Origin: Ditylenchus dipsaci | Lineage: Eukaryota > Nematoda > Chromadorea > Rhabditida > Anguinidae | Assembly: GCA_004194705.1 (NCBI GenBank) | Contig: SADC01000350.1 | Location: forward strand, 620,001-684,000 | Length of the DNA: 64,000 nucleotides | Direction of reading: 5' to 3' | Shown: positions 1-10,300 of the stretch, in pieces | Numbering within the stretch: position 1 is the first letter of the stretch | Layout of the letters: each line of letters begins with the position of its first letter | Notes under the pieces: generated by a model | Database searches by the model: none | Told to the model about the DNA's origin: nothing | Seen by the model: the letters and a program-made list of their open reading frames with translations, nothing else | Program-made: the position numbers and the translations under genes

Positions 1-264
1 AGTAGATTTTTACAAAAACTATGATTTTTCGTTTAAAAGAGCATGTTTAAAAAAAACTAAGATTTTCGGTACAAAAAAATCAGTAGCTATAGAATAATTT
101 TAGAATAAATAAAAAAAAAGATTCGGGCAGTTAAGTAAGTAGATTCTATAAATAAGTAGATATGGGATCCCTGCTGTAACCGAGAAATCGGAGAACGAAC
201 AGCTTTCACCAAGCGTCATGGAAAGGACACGTGTTTGCAGAAGTTAGAAGTGAATAGTCATTTT

Positions 265-415
265 CCTGGTTCAGTCAAAAAGCGTCAAAATGTTAGTCAA
301 AACTTTCGACTGTCATTTTGACGGTTTTTGACGCTTTTTGACTAAACCGTCAAAATTTAAAAATAGAAAAAGTGCCAAATATTTTGACCAAATTTTGCCA
401 TTTTGACGCTTTTGA
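265..415. repeat. Short GTCAAAA-type inverted and tandem repeat
   Basis: AGTCAAAAAGCGTCAAAATG at about 272-291 reappears reverse-complemented at 313-343, and further GTCAAAA / TTTTGAC units follow to 415. It is a compact hairpin built from a 7-10 base unit. No coding potential is seen. Confidence 0.7.
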
Positions 416-452
416 GTTTATTAAATGATCAATTTTATCATTTACTTTGCAA

Positions 453-825
453 ATTTTCATAAAATGACTTGGATTGCTCAGAGCCCTACCCTGGAGTGGA
501 CAGAAGCCCCTGAAAGTTGGTTCTTGGGGGTCGATTGAGGAGGGGGGTAAACTTTTCGCGAAAATTCGATTGGGCGGATCAGAATTCCAGTCCGATAGGC
601 TTAATCGCTCTTAATCGGCTTAACCAATTCCACCCTAGACCACTCAAACCACCATTAACCTGAAATTCTGAGCTATTAAGCCCATCGGACTGCAATTCTG
701 ATCCATCCGAATTTACGCAAAAAGTTCACCCCTCCCCTTAAATCAACCCGCAAAAAGCCAACTTTCAGGGCTTCTGGCCACTCCAGGGTGGAGTTCTGAG
801 CAATCCAAGTCATTTTATGAAAAGA
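453..825. repeat. Foldback element, GGATCAGAATTCC family, copy 1
   Basis: Two arms of about 170 bases form a palindrome: the left starts TTTTCATAAAATGACTTGGA and the right ends with its complement near 824. Inside each arm is the unit GGATCAGAATTCCAGTCCGA plus CTTAATCGCTC. The same core occurs in the hairpins at 8733-8975 and 60475-60720, and a fragment lies at 6060-6135. It is a dispersed, non-coding foldback; arm divergence suggests it is not recent. Confidence 0.8.
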
Positions 826-890
826 AAAAGGAACAAAATTATCAACGCCGAAGTTTTACCGTCCATTCGAAAAACTTTTCATGGCTAAAT

Positions 891-1276
891 TTCGGAACAC
901 CCACCCCAGTCAATTTTGGAACGCCCACTCCATTTAATTTAGTAATACACGCCTAATGCTACCCCACAATTGAAAGCTTAGATTGTTAGCTGCATAATAA
1001 TGTAAAAATTTCTCAGTTCAGTTCACTAAAATCAATTTATTTTGATAAAAAAAAGCATAGAACCATTTCGAATATTTCATTTTCTTTTCGAAGCTATTTT
1101 TATTAATAAATTGATTTTGGTGAACTGAACGAAGAAATTTTACATCATCGTGTAGCTAACACTCTAAGCTTTCAATTGTGGAGTAGCATTAGGGTGTATT
1201 ACTAAATTAAATAGAGTGGGCGTTCCAAAATTGACTGGGGTGGGTATACCGAAATTGACTGGGGTGGTGTTCCGAA
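891..1276. repeat. Foldback element (single copy seen)
   Basis: Arms at about 891-1070 and 1090-1276 are reverse complements. The shared blocks run from TTCGGAACACC through AATTGAAAGCTTAGA to a GTTCAGTTCACTAAAATCA block near the centre. No open reading frame of note lies inside. Confidence 0.8.
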
Positions 1277-1360
1277 ACTGCTCCCTTTTTATTCGACAAA
1301 CATGACACAACACACATATATTTCAAATTTAGTATTTAAGATCTGCCTACATGTACATTC

Positions 1361-1649
1361 TTATTTCAAAGCTACTTTCTTGGACCGACTTCTGATCTCA
1401 TCAATTTGAGAATTCATCAAAGATAATTCAGCTTCCATCAATGAGACATCTAAAAATAGAATTTATTTTTAAATTTGAAACTTATAAAAAGACCTTTGCC
1501 AGCCGCTTTCTTGAGTCTTATTTGCCTTCGCAAGAGATCTCTGTCCACCAATGCAACAAACTCTTCAGGCTGTAAAAAGAGAAACTTGTCAATGGTGTGA
1601 TGGCTAAAATACCGGGATATTGAAGATGTCATCGAAATCACTTGGTTGC
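1361..1649 (-). CDS. Uncharacterised protein, three 3' exons (N-terminus unresolved)
   Basis: Three minus-strand exons splice in phase: 1613-1649, 1494-1569 and 1361-1449, stop TAA at 1361-1363. Donors are GTATTT and GTCTTT; acceptors end in CAG, CAG and TAG. Joined, they read QPSDFDDIFNIP, then PEEFVALVDRDLLRRQ, a lysine/arginine-rich stretch, and MEAELSLMNSQIDEIRSR to the end, an acidic then helical, coiled-coil-like tail. The intron at 1570-1612 is only 43 bases. The first exon is not settled: an ATG near 1705 begins MDESKDREK but would need an implausibly short intron of about 27 bases. The family is not recognised; the exon structure is the main evidence that this is a real gene rather than chance. 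Confidence 0.45.
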
Positions 1650-2045
1650 CTGAAAAGTTAAACTGGTGGGCCAAACTTTTCGCGATCTTTGCTTTCGTCC
1701 ATAATTTAAAGATGGCATAGATGTAGATTGACTCAGAATCGAAAGGCTATTTTGACAAATAACATCGAAACAAATTTTTAATTCGTCTTCAGAAAAAATT
1801 TAACGAATTCTACAGCACCGCTCTCATCGATATTTACGCATAACTTTGGCCTATGTATCTTCTCATTTTGTTACTATTTTCAGCTTCCGGTTTACGCCTC
1901 TTGTGCTTTGAAAAAAGCAGGTGTGAGTTTACTGAGAGGCGGGGGTATTAATGTTGAATTTACAGGATTTCGACAAAACTACAGGTGAAATCAAAATCAT
2001 GACTTTGGGTCAGGTTTTTCAAAACGGTCCTGACAAGTGTTAACC

Positions 2046-2244
2046 TTAAAGGGCCATTGCCGTCCCGACAACGAGAATTTCAAGTGTTTGAATTGGCGCG
2101 GGACAGTTCTCTTTCGTCTTTCATTTTACTCTTTTGAGTCATTCGAAGCAAGTCAAAAGAGTACAATGAAAGACAAAAGAGAACTGTCCCGCGCGAATTC
2201 AAACATTTGAAATTCTCGTTGTCGGGACGGCAATGGCCCTTTAA
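2046..2244. repeat. Foldback element, TTAAAGGACC-ended family, copy 1
   Basis: A nearly perfect palindrome starts TTAAAGGGCCATTGCC and ends with its complement. Arms carry GAGAATTTCAA, GCGCGGGACA and TCTCTTTCGTC; the loop contains ACTCTTTTGAGTC. Related copies lie at 20812-21011 and 49789-49990 with the same order of blocks. Confidence 0.9.
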
Positions 2245-2362
2245 AGGACCATTGCCATTTCCGGCAACGAGAATTTCAAATGTTTGAATGCGCGCGGGAC
2301 ACCTCTTTCATTGCGAAAATATTCAGAATTTTTTTTGGTAAAGCTATGATTAATAATTAAAA

Positions 2363-2441
2363 AAGCCGAGCCAGCACTGGGAATCGAACTCACTAACAAC
2401 ATTGGGACACTTCGCTGCTTTACCACTACATTACTTAGTAA
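2363..2441 (-). repeat. tRNA-like sequence (SINE-type) inside foldback
   Basis: On the minus strand an A-box-like GTAGTGGTAAAGCA is followed about 35 bases later by a B-box-like GAGTTCGATTCCC. These are the two internal RNA polymerase III promoter boxes of a tRNA gene. A complete cloverleaf with matching acceptor and T stems cannot be drawn convincingly, so it is called a tRNA-derived repeat and not a functional tRNA. Confidence 0.5.
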
Positions 2442-2474
2442 CTTGTGAAAAAAGTACTATTTTAGCCGGCTCTA

Positions 2475-2932
2475 CCCTGTTTCGTCACAAATTGTTTCCG
2501 CCAAAAATCGTTATAGCCAAAAACGTTACATTTTTAATTAATTAGTTTGCTGCATATGGTTTTTCTAGCTAATTTTGTGGATATTCTCATTTACAAGTTT
2601 ATACTCAAATTGATGCTAGAGAGCAGGGCTACATTTTGAGCATAAGGTTATAAATGACCATGTCTGCAGTATTTGCTGAAAATCCTAAAATTTCCGGAAT
2701 CGTGGACTTTTTTGAGAACTTTTGGGGGTTTTGGGGTATTGCAGACATGGTCATTTACAACTTCATAGGCAAAATATAGCCCTGCTCTCTAGTATGAATT
2801 TGAGTATAAACTTGTAAATGAGGATATCCTCAAATTAGTTAGAAAACCCGTATGTAGCAAACTGATCAATTAAAAATGTAACGTTTTTGGTTATAACGAT
2901 TTTTGGCGAAAACAATTTGGGACGAAACAGGA
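2475..2932. repeat. Large foldback
   Basis: CCTGTTTCGTC at the left matches GACGAAACAGG at the right. The arms of about 200 bases share blocks such as AAATCGTTATA, ACAAGTTTATACTCAAATT, AGAGAGCAGGGCTA and ATGACCATGTCTGCA. The loop is about 60 bases. No coding content. Confidence 0.85.
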
Positions 2933-3067
2933 GAGAGCCTTTTAGCCTAAGTAATTTCATTTCTAAATCAATAACACATTCGAAAACTTTGTGCCAAGAT
3001 TATTGAAGTAAAAAAAGTGTCCGCGCGCATTCCATGATTCGAAATTTTCGGCAACGGCAATGGTCCT

Positions 3068-3615
3068 TCAAGCAATAATGAAAATGAAAGGGTGTGAGTT
3101 TCTCGAAACTAGACTGTACAGACGATAGAAGAGTTGCAAGAAAAATTGGCCCACTCTATAAGCACATAGAACAATTAAGGAAACTGACTTGATATAAATG
3201 ATATAGGCAAGGAGAACGAAGACTGATCCACACACTGAGAACGTCATCAAATTAGTATATACTGGATTGCGATTTACAACTGGTATTTCAACTGAAAAAT
3301 AAATATTTTGGCGTCTTTAATCAATTAGTGAGTACCTGGTTTTTTTGGTATAATGTCGGCGTGAACACGGGACCTGCTGAATGAAAACAAAGCTCAACAT
3401 AGATACTGACAAACCTAACGTCTTTACCTATCCGAAAATTCATTTCCTACGTCTGTCTTTTTGTTTGAAAAGAAGGCACGGCGTGTATTTACAACGGAAA
3501 TCCTTGCTAAGCTCAGATGAATATAAAGGTAATTGAAAAAGTTATACTTTAATATTTAAAAAATCTTACTTCCTCTTTTTACAGAAACCATGCATGCCGC
3601 ACTCATCTTGGACAT
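3068..3615 (-). CDS. Small predicted integral membrane protein, 128 residues, four exons
   Basis: Four exons join in phase with no stops: 3570-3615 (ATG at 3613-3615), 3428-3506, 3336-3373 and 3068-3291 (TGA at 3068-3070), 387 bases in total. Donors are GTAAGA, GTAAAG and GTACTC; acceptors end TAG, CAG and CAG. The protein starts MSKMSAACMVSVKRGTR, has a polar basic N-terminal half, then two hydrophobic stretches (LMTFSVCGSVFVLLAYIIYI, about residues 71-90, and VSLIVLCAYRVGQFF soon after), so it is probably a one- or two-pass membrane protein. The family is not recognised. The last codons and stop coincide with the end of the foldback at 2241-3071, so the present C-terminus may derive from that insertion. 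Confidence 0.6.
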
Positions 3616-3844
3616 TGTCTTGTTCTGACGCTAAATTAATAGTTTTCGTTTTCTCCAAACGTGAAATCCATGTATAAGCAGTAGAATATCATTTAAGTAA
3701 AACAGTCACATTTCGGTTTCGATTTAAATTATCATGCAGCCTGTAGTGTTTCCAATAATAACACCTACACATACTAGCTAATCTCACACCCAGTGACGAA
3801 TCAATCTTTTGGATGCATTGCAAATTTTTTACACAAATGTAATC

Positions 3845-3960
3845 GACTGTTAAAGGGAGGGGAGGGGGAACTTACTATACGCATCGCCTTAGGTCACCGG
3901 TTCGACTACCACTGGCTGTAAACCATATTTTTTCTCCTTTTATTTACAAGTTTAGTGTCA
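3845..3960 (+). repeat. tRNA-like dispersed repeat, copy 1
   Basis: A G-rich run is followed by TATACGCATCGCCTTAGGTC and the B-box-like GGTTCGACTACC, then a pyrimidine-rich tail and TTTATTTACA. The same order of blocks occurs at 39835-39920. Near 4870-4960 a further block (TTTGAGCTATCATACAG) also has its partner in the second copy. This suggests two diverged copies of one element of about 1 kb, the first broken up by later insertions. Confidence 0.5.
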
Positions 3961-4176
3961 AAATGATCCTCACACTCTTGGCTATCCAATAAGACTATCA
4001 GCACAGGCTTTTACACCTACCGGAGCTTGTAACCAGGCTAAAATAGGCCAAATTTCCGAAAATCGATGGTTTTTGGGGTTTTTCTTTAACTGGTTTCACT
4101 GAAAATTTCTGACTTTTTTCTACAAGTCACAAGTTTCATACACAAAAATGTAGCCAACACTCTAGGCTTTCACTCC

Positions 4177-4272
4177 GATTTGCATTTAGAACCGCAACCC
4201 CCGATTTAGTGTACCCCTTTTTCAAATTTAGGTGTACACTAAATCGGGGGTCGCGGGTCTAAATGCAAATCT
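4177..4272. repeat. Short hairpin
   Basis: GATTTGCATTTAGA and CCCCCGATTTAGTGTAC at 4177-4217 are followed by the complement ending at 4272. The loop is about 16 bases. It is a non-coding inverted repeat of MITE size. Confidence 0.75.
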
Positions 4273-4529
4273 GAAGTATTTTTTTAGAAACCATCGGCAA
4301 AATCGGAATCCTTGCGATATTTCGGACTAGACTGACGAATCAGAACTGACAAAGGATTTCAAAAATCGGAGATAAAAATGTGTCGCAAATTATTGATTCT
4401 TTTAGTTTCGATCGTGTAATCGATTGTAAATTTTTGATCCTTTTATCGGCAATCGCGTAAACGAGGGCACATGCTTAATCATTTTATTTGCAATTTATCA
4501 AAACAAATGGAGATTTTGGGACGCAAATG

Positions 4530-5685
4530 CAAATGCTCGCCAATGCAAAAGACTCACCAACGTCAGAATTCGCCAACGCGAGAACTCGCCAACGTAAAAG
4601 ACTCGCCAACGGCGAATCTCGCCAACGGAGAATCTCGCCAACGGCAAATCTCGCCAACGGCGAAACTCGCCAATGGCAAAACTCGCCAACGAAAAACTCG
4701 CCGACGGAAAACTCGCCAACTGCGAAACTCGCCAACGAAAAAGTCGCCAACGCAGAACTTGCCATTGCGGAACCCACATTTTCTTTGACTGGGCTGGTTA
4801 ATATTTGCTGAATTTTCCTACAAGTCACACGTTTCATATTCCTAAATCTAGCCAAGATTTAGGCTTTAGTTTGAGCTATCATACAGAGAAAAAGATGATA
4901 TTAAATTACAGCTCAAATTCAAGAGACATTCAATGAAACCCGATTCCATCCTACACAATTATGTCACTCTCATGAAATCACAAAATTAAGGCATTTGCTG
5001 ACAGTAAAGAAGTGCTGAAAATATTTGAAATACATTTGCAATACATTGCTCGATGGTTTCTGGACACAGACCGAGTGATATCAATAAAAAGATAGCTAAA
5101 ATAAATAGATGTACCCTCAGGGGATTTTGAACCCAAGCAATTCCCCTTTAGTTTAAGGCCGAGCCGAAGGCTCAGAATCCAAAATTTGAGCCAATCACTC
5201 CGAAGAGTGCATGACGCAGGCAGAATCCCCCGGGAGCACCGGCTAATCGGCACGATCAGCATTGACTGCCTATACTTTTGCCTCCAACAAAGTTGCTGGG
5301 TTTGTAAATGCCTCAACGCTTAGAGAATTAATACTCTTTGTTACTTATTGGCTCTCAAATAAGTGGACCTGTTTTGTCCCTCCCCTTCCCAATTCAGCCT
5401 TTTTCCCATTTGAAATCACTTTTCCGGTCCCTGCATGGCAAAATTATTGCATGAAAATGGTTTTTGAGCAGTCATGAAAAAGTAATTTTCGGGGTCATTG
5501 GGTGGTTGTGATGCGTTGGCGAGTTTTGCTGTTGGCCAGTATTCGCTGTTGGCGAGTTTTGCCGTTGGCGATATTCGACGTTGGCGAGTTTTGGCGTTGG
5601 CGAGTTTTTTGACGTTGGCAAGTTATGGCGTTGGCGAGTCTCTTGCGTTGGTGAGTTCTGGAGTTGGCGAGACGGTTGCATCCCA
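4530..5685. mobile_element. Foldback with tandem-repeat arms (CTCGCCAACG unit)
   Basis: At 4530-4775 about twelve degenerate copies of a 17-18 base unit containing CTCGCCAACG sit head to tail. At 5505-5685 about ten copies of the reverse complement (CGTTGGCGAG) are found. The core of about 730 bases holds a SINE-like repeat (4978-5160). Because the arrays have few stop codons, both strands show open frames of 90-120 codons; these translate to repetitive peptides and are not genes. The arrangement resembles FB or Galileo-type foldback transposons. Confidence 0.8.
4978..5160 (-). repeat. SINE-like repeat, copy 1
   Basis: This stretch resembles 40618-40770: both contain CAAAATTAAGG, a GCTGACAG/GCCGACAG block, AAGAAGTGCTG/AAGCAGTGCTG, and end near a reversed tRNA B-box (GGGATTTTGAACC here, AGGGACTTGAAC there). 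The shared order supports a tRNA-derived dispersed repeat read on the minus strand. Confidence 0.55.
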
Positions 5686-5848
5686 AATTTTAAAACTTTT
5701 CATTTGCAGCCGTGTCAAGTTATACGAGTTCATATTTGAGTCCGCGTCTAGATCCAAAGTGTTCACGTAGCTGAGAATCCAAACTCGACGTGTTCACGTA
5801 TATCAAATTCGAGATCGAAGTTAGAGATCGATCTTGAAGGTTTTCATG

Positions 5849-6030
5849 TACAGTCAAACTTCTATATAAGCTACACCTCGGGACCGATCCTAGATGTAGC
5901 TTATAGAGAGGTGTAGTTAATATAGGGGGTATATTATACGGAACAGACACCATTCGGGACCGGACTCAGGTGTAGCTTATAAGGAGGTGTAGCTTATATG
6001 GAGTGTAGCTTATAAAGAAGTTTGACTGTA
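5849..6030. mobile_element. pogo/Tigger-like MITE (TACAGTC ends)
   Basis: It starts TACAGTCAAACTTCTATATA and ends with the complement GTTTGACTGTA, flanked by TA. Interior blocks repeat TGTAGCTTATA and GGGACCG. The same design is seen at 19510-19937, 25431-25609 and 54062-54195. TA target duplications and CAGT ends are typical of the pogo/Tc1 group. No transposase is encoded. Confidence 0.8.
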
Positions 6031-6059
6031 CTAAAGTTGAACCTCCGTTTTAGTAAACA

Positions 6060-6135
6060 CCCAAAAAACCAAGTTATAGTGGCTTTTCGCCACTCTAGAG
6101 TGGAATTCTGAGCGATCCAAGTTATATACATGGAC
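6060..6135. repeat. Fragment of the GGATCAGAATTCC foldback family
   Basis: ACCCAAAAAACCAAGTTATA and GTGGAATTCTGAGCGATCCA match arm segments of the foldbacks at 453-825 and 60475-60720. Only one short, partial arm is left. From here to 6798 nothing else is recognised. Confidence 0.5.
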
Positions 6136-6797
6136 ACCTTGGAGTCTAACCTTGAACTCGAACTCGAAGAACGTAAATGAGCCGTCACTGTTTTGAGTTT
6201 GTAAATTTTTTTAAACTGGTGTAAAGAAAACTGCTCATTGCAAGAATACCCAATTTATGCAAAAACGAGTCACTTTATTTTACAAAATCTGATATTTAGG
6301 TGAACAAATAGGTTTTTACGTAGCAACAGAGAAGAAGTTCTATTTTTGATATTACAGTGTGGTCACAAATGCTAAAAAATACACGTCTGATGGAAGCTTC
6401 AGAGAATGGCAAAGCATAATGGTTTAGAGCTGCCATCTGATGTGACCTAAAAGTGCAAGAATAAAGGGACTTTTGTTCGGAAAGGTATAAATGCAAGATT
6501 TCAATTTGTCACCCAACAAGCAAAATCTCCGCAACGTCAGGTCAACTTGACTTTGCAAAAAATTGCATTAGAATGGGTGAATCTGCAACCCAAATCTGTC
6601 TAAAAATGCTTCAGCTCCCAAAAATGAGGAGATATCCGAGCAAAGTCCTATACAACGTTTGACACTTGTACATCTGCCAACAGCAAGAAAAAAATAAGGC
6701 CAGAAAAAACCAGAAACGCAACAAAATATGATAAAGTACTTAAACAGCAATTTTATTTTTTCAACGAAATAACCACAGTCAAGGTCTACAGAGGAAC

Positions 6798-8070
6798 CTA
6801 TTGGGCAGACAACTCAACCTTGAGAACCAAATTGTGGAATCTTTCTCCGTCCATCTCTTCAACAGCAGCCATCGCATTTTCTTCATTGTCATAAGTGAGA
6901 TAAGCGAAACCTTGGTACCCGTCTGGGTTGTTCTTACGCTTGCTCCTCGGCCTGAATTGATAAAATGAAGTAAGGGAGAGACTCAGAAAGCAGAAAATAC
7001 ATTGAGAAGCGGACTATTGGTCCGTAAACGCTGAATTTGGCTCGGATCTCTTTATCCAAGTCTGGCCACTCCTCTTCTAAAATTCAACACAGATAAAAAA
7101 CCGTATACGAAACTTGACTCGCAATTACATACCAGGAAGATTGGAGATTCTGATCTTGTTCTGCGTGACCACTTTCTGCTCAGACTCACCTATGCATACA
7201 AAAATAAGAAATAAAATTAGGGCATCGAGAAAATACCTGGATTCAAAGCTTCACGCCTCTTGCTAGGGAGAACATACTTCTGTGTCTTGCTCTGATCATT
7301 CGAAAGAACTTTACCACCATCCACTGACTCTTCAGCCTCAACCTTTTTGGGCTAAATAAGAGTCAAATGAAACGCGTATATCCCGTATAACCTCTATTGA
7401 TCTCGCATGGGCGATTATTTTTCAAAACCACAAAAATCTGAAAATTCAGTTTTTGGGTAAAAATCCAAAATCGAATAAGTGGAACAGTTAGGGCTCGTGG
7501 GAGTAAAGAAAATGCAAAAAAAACTTGCAAAACATTTACTCTACCCTGAGATATGGGTCTTTAAAGTCAGGGATGGGGAATTAATAGAGGGTGAGGGATT
7601 AGTAGAGGTCACACGATATGTTACTAAGTTGAATACCTTGTACGGGCAAAACGCCGACCAGTGATCATTCTTCATCTTGCAGTTTCGACAGTTTGAACCG
7701 ATCGCAGTATTCTTCTCGTCGATTTGCTCTCCTCCTGCAATGTTGATTTCGGCTTCCTTCGGCTGTCCTAAGCGATTGAGAAGAAATTCGATTTTGACCC
7801 GATCGCACACAGATGTGGTACTCGCTTGTGGACCAGTTCCATCTTTAGCTGATTCACCAAACTTTTTCCACTTTCGTCGAGCAGCGACTGGAGGAGCAAC
7901 TTTCTTGTGGACGACCTTGAACGTCGTTTTAATCTAAAATTAGCTAAAGTAAGACAAATAAAAGCATAATTTTGATCATATTTTAACTTTGAATCACCGA
8001 TGATCTCACTTTTATCGTACTCAGAGCCATCATCTTCGCAAGCTTGCGCCCAACTTTCGATTGCAGTCAT
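6798..8070 (-). CDS. EIF3G: Eukaryotic translation initiation factor 3 subunit G
   Basis: eIF3g is an RNA-binding subunit of the eIF3 complex, which recruits the 40S ribosome to mRNA and promotes scanning. Six coding exons: 7988-8070 (ATG at 8068-8070), 7637-7933, 7237-7351, 7133-7189, 7001-7076 and 6798-6951 (stop TAG); a short 5' UTR reaches 8078. The predicted protein is about 260 residues against about 320 in human. Visible landmarks: an N-terminal SWAQACEDD acidic segment, a basic AARRKWKKFG motif, the zinc-knuckle-like CRNCKMKNDHWSAFCPYK (NCRNC... here), the KYVLPSKRR motif before the RRM, and a C-terminal RRM with RNP-like GYQGFAYLTY and ending LVLKVELSAQ. Phases agree at every junction except the first, where one G seems missing at the donor (TCAAAG/TTAAAA). 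The RRM is short between its first and second strands. Confidence 0.93.
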
Positions 8071-8496
8071 TACCACTTCTAAAAAGTTAACATATGAAAC
8101 CAATAAGATATCAGAGACAGCTCTAAAAGTTTAAAAAGATCCAAAAATTCACTAAAGTCAAAATAAGAGAAAGAAAGGCAAGTCTTTCAATTATTTAACG
8201 CTCGGAGCCTCGAGCGGCACTTTTGCCTAGTTGGACTTAGAATTTCACGCTGAACACGATGGTGTTTTTGGTTTCTGAAATTTTCGCCAAAAAAGTTTTG
8301 CTAGAGCCTCCTGAAAATCTGCTCAAATTGAAAACACCCCTTAAATCATGAGTTTACTCCCTCAAATTTTTAAAAGTCATTGTCCTCACAAGGGACCCTC
8401 CCGGGGTGTGATTTTGAGGACCCAAGCACGTAAATTTTTTTATTGCATATTTTTGTAGAGCATGTAGCACTTCTAAGTGGAACTCTCCCCGTGAGG

Positions 8497-9323
8497 CGAT
8501 ATTACCGGACAAAGCTTTTTTCTGGAGCAAAAAGACTTTTATTTGGAGCAAAAAGACTTTTTTTGGGTCAAAATTAAGCTCGAGCGAAAAGACTTGTTTC
8601 TGGCGCAAAAAACTTTTTGGGTCAAAAAGACTTTTGTTTGGGGCAAAAAGACTTTTTTTGGAGCAAATTGGCTTTTTTTGGAGCAAATTTTTTTTAGTTG
8701 TAATTCTGCATTCCCTTTTATTTTTCTAACCATAAAGTATGTTTTTTGGGGGTTTACTAAGAAGCGGTTAAATTTTTGCGAGAAAAATCGATTGAGCGGA
8801 TCAGAATTCCAGTCAGGTGGACTTTATCGCTCAGAATTGCACGTTATTCCACTTTGAACCACCCTAAGCAAAGTTTCTGAGCGATAAAGTCCATCTGACT
8901 GGAATTCTGATCCGCTTCATCGATTTTTCTCGCAAAAATTTAACCACTTCTTAGTAAACCCCCAAAAACAGTTTCGCCCCAAAAACATACTTTATGTGTT
9001 AGAAAAATGAAGGGGATGCAGAATTACAACTAAAAAATTTGCACCAAGAAAGCCAATGTGCTCCAAAAAAAGTTTTTTTGCCCCTAACAAAAGTCTTTTT
9101 GGCCCGAAAAAGTCCTTTTGCTTGTTGTAACGTAAAAAGTGGGAAGCTAACCCACTGCGCTACCCACACGTGTAGATCTTGTAGAAATAGTCGTAATTAG
9201 ACCTATATGTATCATTTGCTCCAGCTAAATTTTGACCCAAAAAAGTCTTTTTGACCCAAAAAAGTCTTTTTGCTCCAAAAAAAGTCTTTTTGCACCAGAA
9301 AAAAGCTTTGTCCGATATTACCG
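8497..9323. mobile_element. Foldback with tandem-repeat arms (GCAAAAAGACTTTT unit) and nested hairpin
   Basis: CGATATTACCGGACAAAGCT at 8497 matches AGCTTTGTCCGATATTACCG at the right end. Arms carry degenerate copies of an 18-20 base unit, GGAGCAAAAAGACTTTTTTT-like at 8515-8700 and its complement at 9040-9105 and 9230-9310. Nested within, 8733-8975 is a hairpin of the GGATCAGAATTCC family. The right arm is interrupted by about 110 bases with a tRNA-like fragment (9120-9230). Open frames of about 100 codons across the arrays are repeat artefacts. Confidence 0.85.
9120..9230 (-). repeat. tRNA 5'-half-like insertion
   Basis: On the minus strand, TGGGTAGCGCAGTGGGTTAG has the form of a tRNA A box with D loop, with a stem-like GCTTCCCAC following. 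No B box is found downstream. It interrupts the right arm of the surrounding foldback, so it arrived later than that element. Confidence 0.4.
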
Positions 9324-9473
9324 CAAAAAGTGGTACTATGATTTATTCATAGTTCTGAAATGACGATGATACGGGTAACGCCTTACGTAAGGCGTTTGGC
9401 CATTTTTGTACATTTTTGAATTCGCGCCTTTTTCAAACATTACTAATACTTGTCTTGTGAATAATTCACCTAT

Positions 9474-9726
9474 TACCGTATTTTATCTGACTAGCCGATA
9501 CCCTCTAATAAACCGACACCCCGTACTTGAGGGTCCATATCTCAGTCCACAGGAAAGAATTTACGTCGCTGTTTATTGCATTTTCTTAGCTCCCACAAAA
9601 ACTACCCATTCCGCTTTTTCGATTTTGGATCTTCACCCAAAAATGTCGAGATCGACCCAAAATTTCACAATTTTTGAAGGGTTGAAAAATAAACCATCAT
9701 GTCGGCTAATTAGAGAAAATGTGGTA
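9474..9726. mobile_element. MITE, TACCGTATTTTCTCTAATT family
   Basis: It begins TACCGTATTTTATCTGACTA, ends with the complement near 9726, and contains GCCGATACCCTCTAATAAACC and the phrase GTCCATATCTCAGTC. It is clearly related to the inverted copy at 15806-16056, sharing order and interior. The repetitive frame at 9406-9870 runs through it and is not a gene. Confidence 0.85.
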
Positions 9727-9739
9727 TTTGAAATGTCTT

Positions 9740-10300
9740 TCTATAATCCAACCTCAATTCTGCTGGGTAATCCATACAACAACCAAACTAAGTGGTCGTC
9801 CACTTGGATAATTTTTTTTTCGTTTTTCATGTTCCTAAACCTGTTTTCTGGACTAACAACGGCCTGCTGAAGGTGGTTTAATGATGGTAAAATACCGATT
9901 TGTAAGATATTTTTAGGTATATTCTCCTTTTCGTTACTTTTTCAGCCCTTAGTTGAGGCAACCTATAAAACGGCATTTCACTGCTGTCAAACCATCTTCA
10001 GCATGCCAGAGTTGGAGCAACAGAACCTTTGGGGCCCCACTCGCCAGAACCAAAGGGGTCCCAGTCATTTTAAGTCTAATCTATGCAAAAAAATGTTCAA
10101 TTTGAATTCGCGCCTTACTTATTTTTCGCATAGATTAGACTTAAAATGACTGGGACCCTTTGGTTCTGGCGAGTGGGGCCCCAAAGGTTCTGGATAGCCC
10201 AGAGTTAGTTTAGAAATTACGTTTTGGAGCCCGAAAAAAGTAAAAGAATGTTTGATCCAAGTGGACGACCACTTGGTTTAATGGTCTGATGTGAAATCTG
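9740..10300. mobile_element. Foldback family with AGTGGTCGTCCACTTGG ends, copy 1
   Basis: AAGTGGTCGTCCACTTGGAT near 9790 is answered by ATCCAAGTGGACGACCACTT at 10255-10275. The segment TGTCAAACCATCTTCAGCAT near 9986 recurs, as TGTCAAACCATCTTTAAAAT, in the related element at 47880-48260. The middle is occupied by the almost perfect palindrome at 10021-10192. Confidence 0.65.
10021..10192. repeat. Near-perfect palindrome
   Basis: Left arm CAGAACCTTTGGGGCCCCAC through AGTCTAATCTATGC; right arm is its complement ending at 10192. Only one or two mismatches are visible over about 70 paired bases, and the loop is about 30 bases. The high identity suggests recent origin or ongoing arm homogenisation. 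Confidence 0.9.

Larger units (their letters stand above)
2241..3071. mobile_element. Composite foldback with TTAAAGGACC ends enclosing a tRNA-like segment
   Basis: The left end TTAAAGGACCATTGCC at 2241 is complementary to GGCAATGGTCCTTCAA at 3055-3071, and both ends carry the GCGCGCGGGACA block of the family at 2046-2244. The interior holds a tRNA-like sequence (2363-2441) and an independent large palindrome (2475-2932). The element abuts copy 1 of its own family. Its right end overlaps the stop codon of the membrane-protein gene that ends at 3068. Confidence 0.65.

Noticed and set aside
1883..2036. Plus-strand exon-like stretches (LPVYASCALKKAG; DFDKTTGEIKIMTLGQVF then a stop near 2042)
   Set aside because: Splice-like signals are present, but phases do not agree, no upstream exons were found and the protein is not recognised. 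It could be the last exons of a gene; too weak to annotate.
4530..4775. CRISPR-like array of repeats and spacers
   Set aside because: Units are contiguous and degenerate with no unique spacers, and the genome is eukaryotic with introns. Same judgement for the arrays at 47485, 58600 and 60265.
4471..4855. Overlapping open frames of 90-123 codons on both strands
   Set aside because: They follow the CTCGCCAACG array; every frame is repetitive and has no splice or family support. The same holds at 8354-8857 and 52219-52647.
9406..9870. 154-codon plus-strand open frame
   Set aside because: It runs through a TACCGTATTTT MITE into the start of a foldback; the peptide has no recognisable domain and the matching region in the copy at 15806-16056 is not open.
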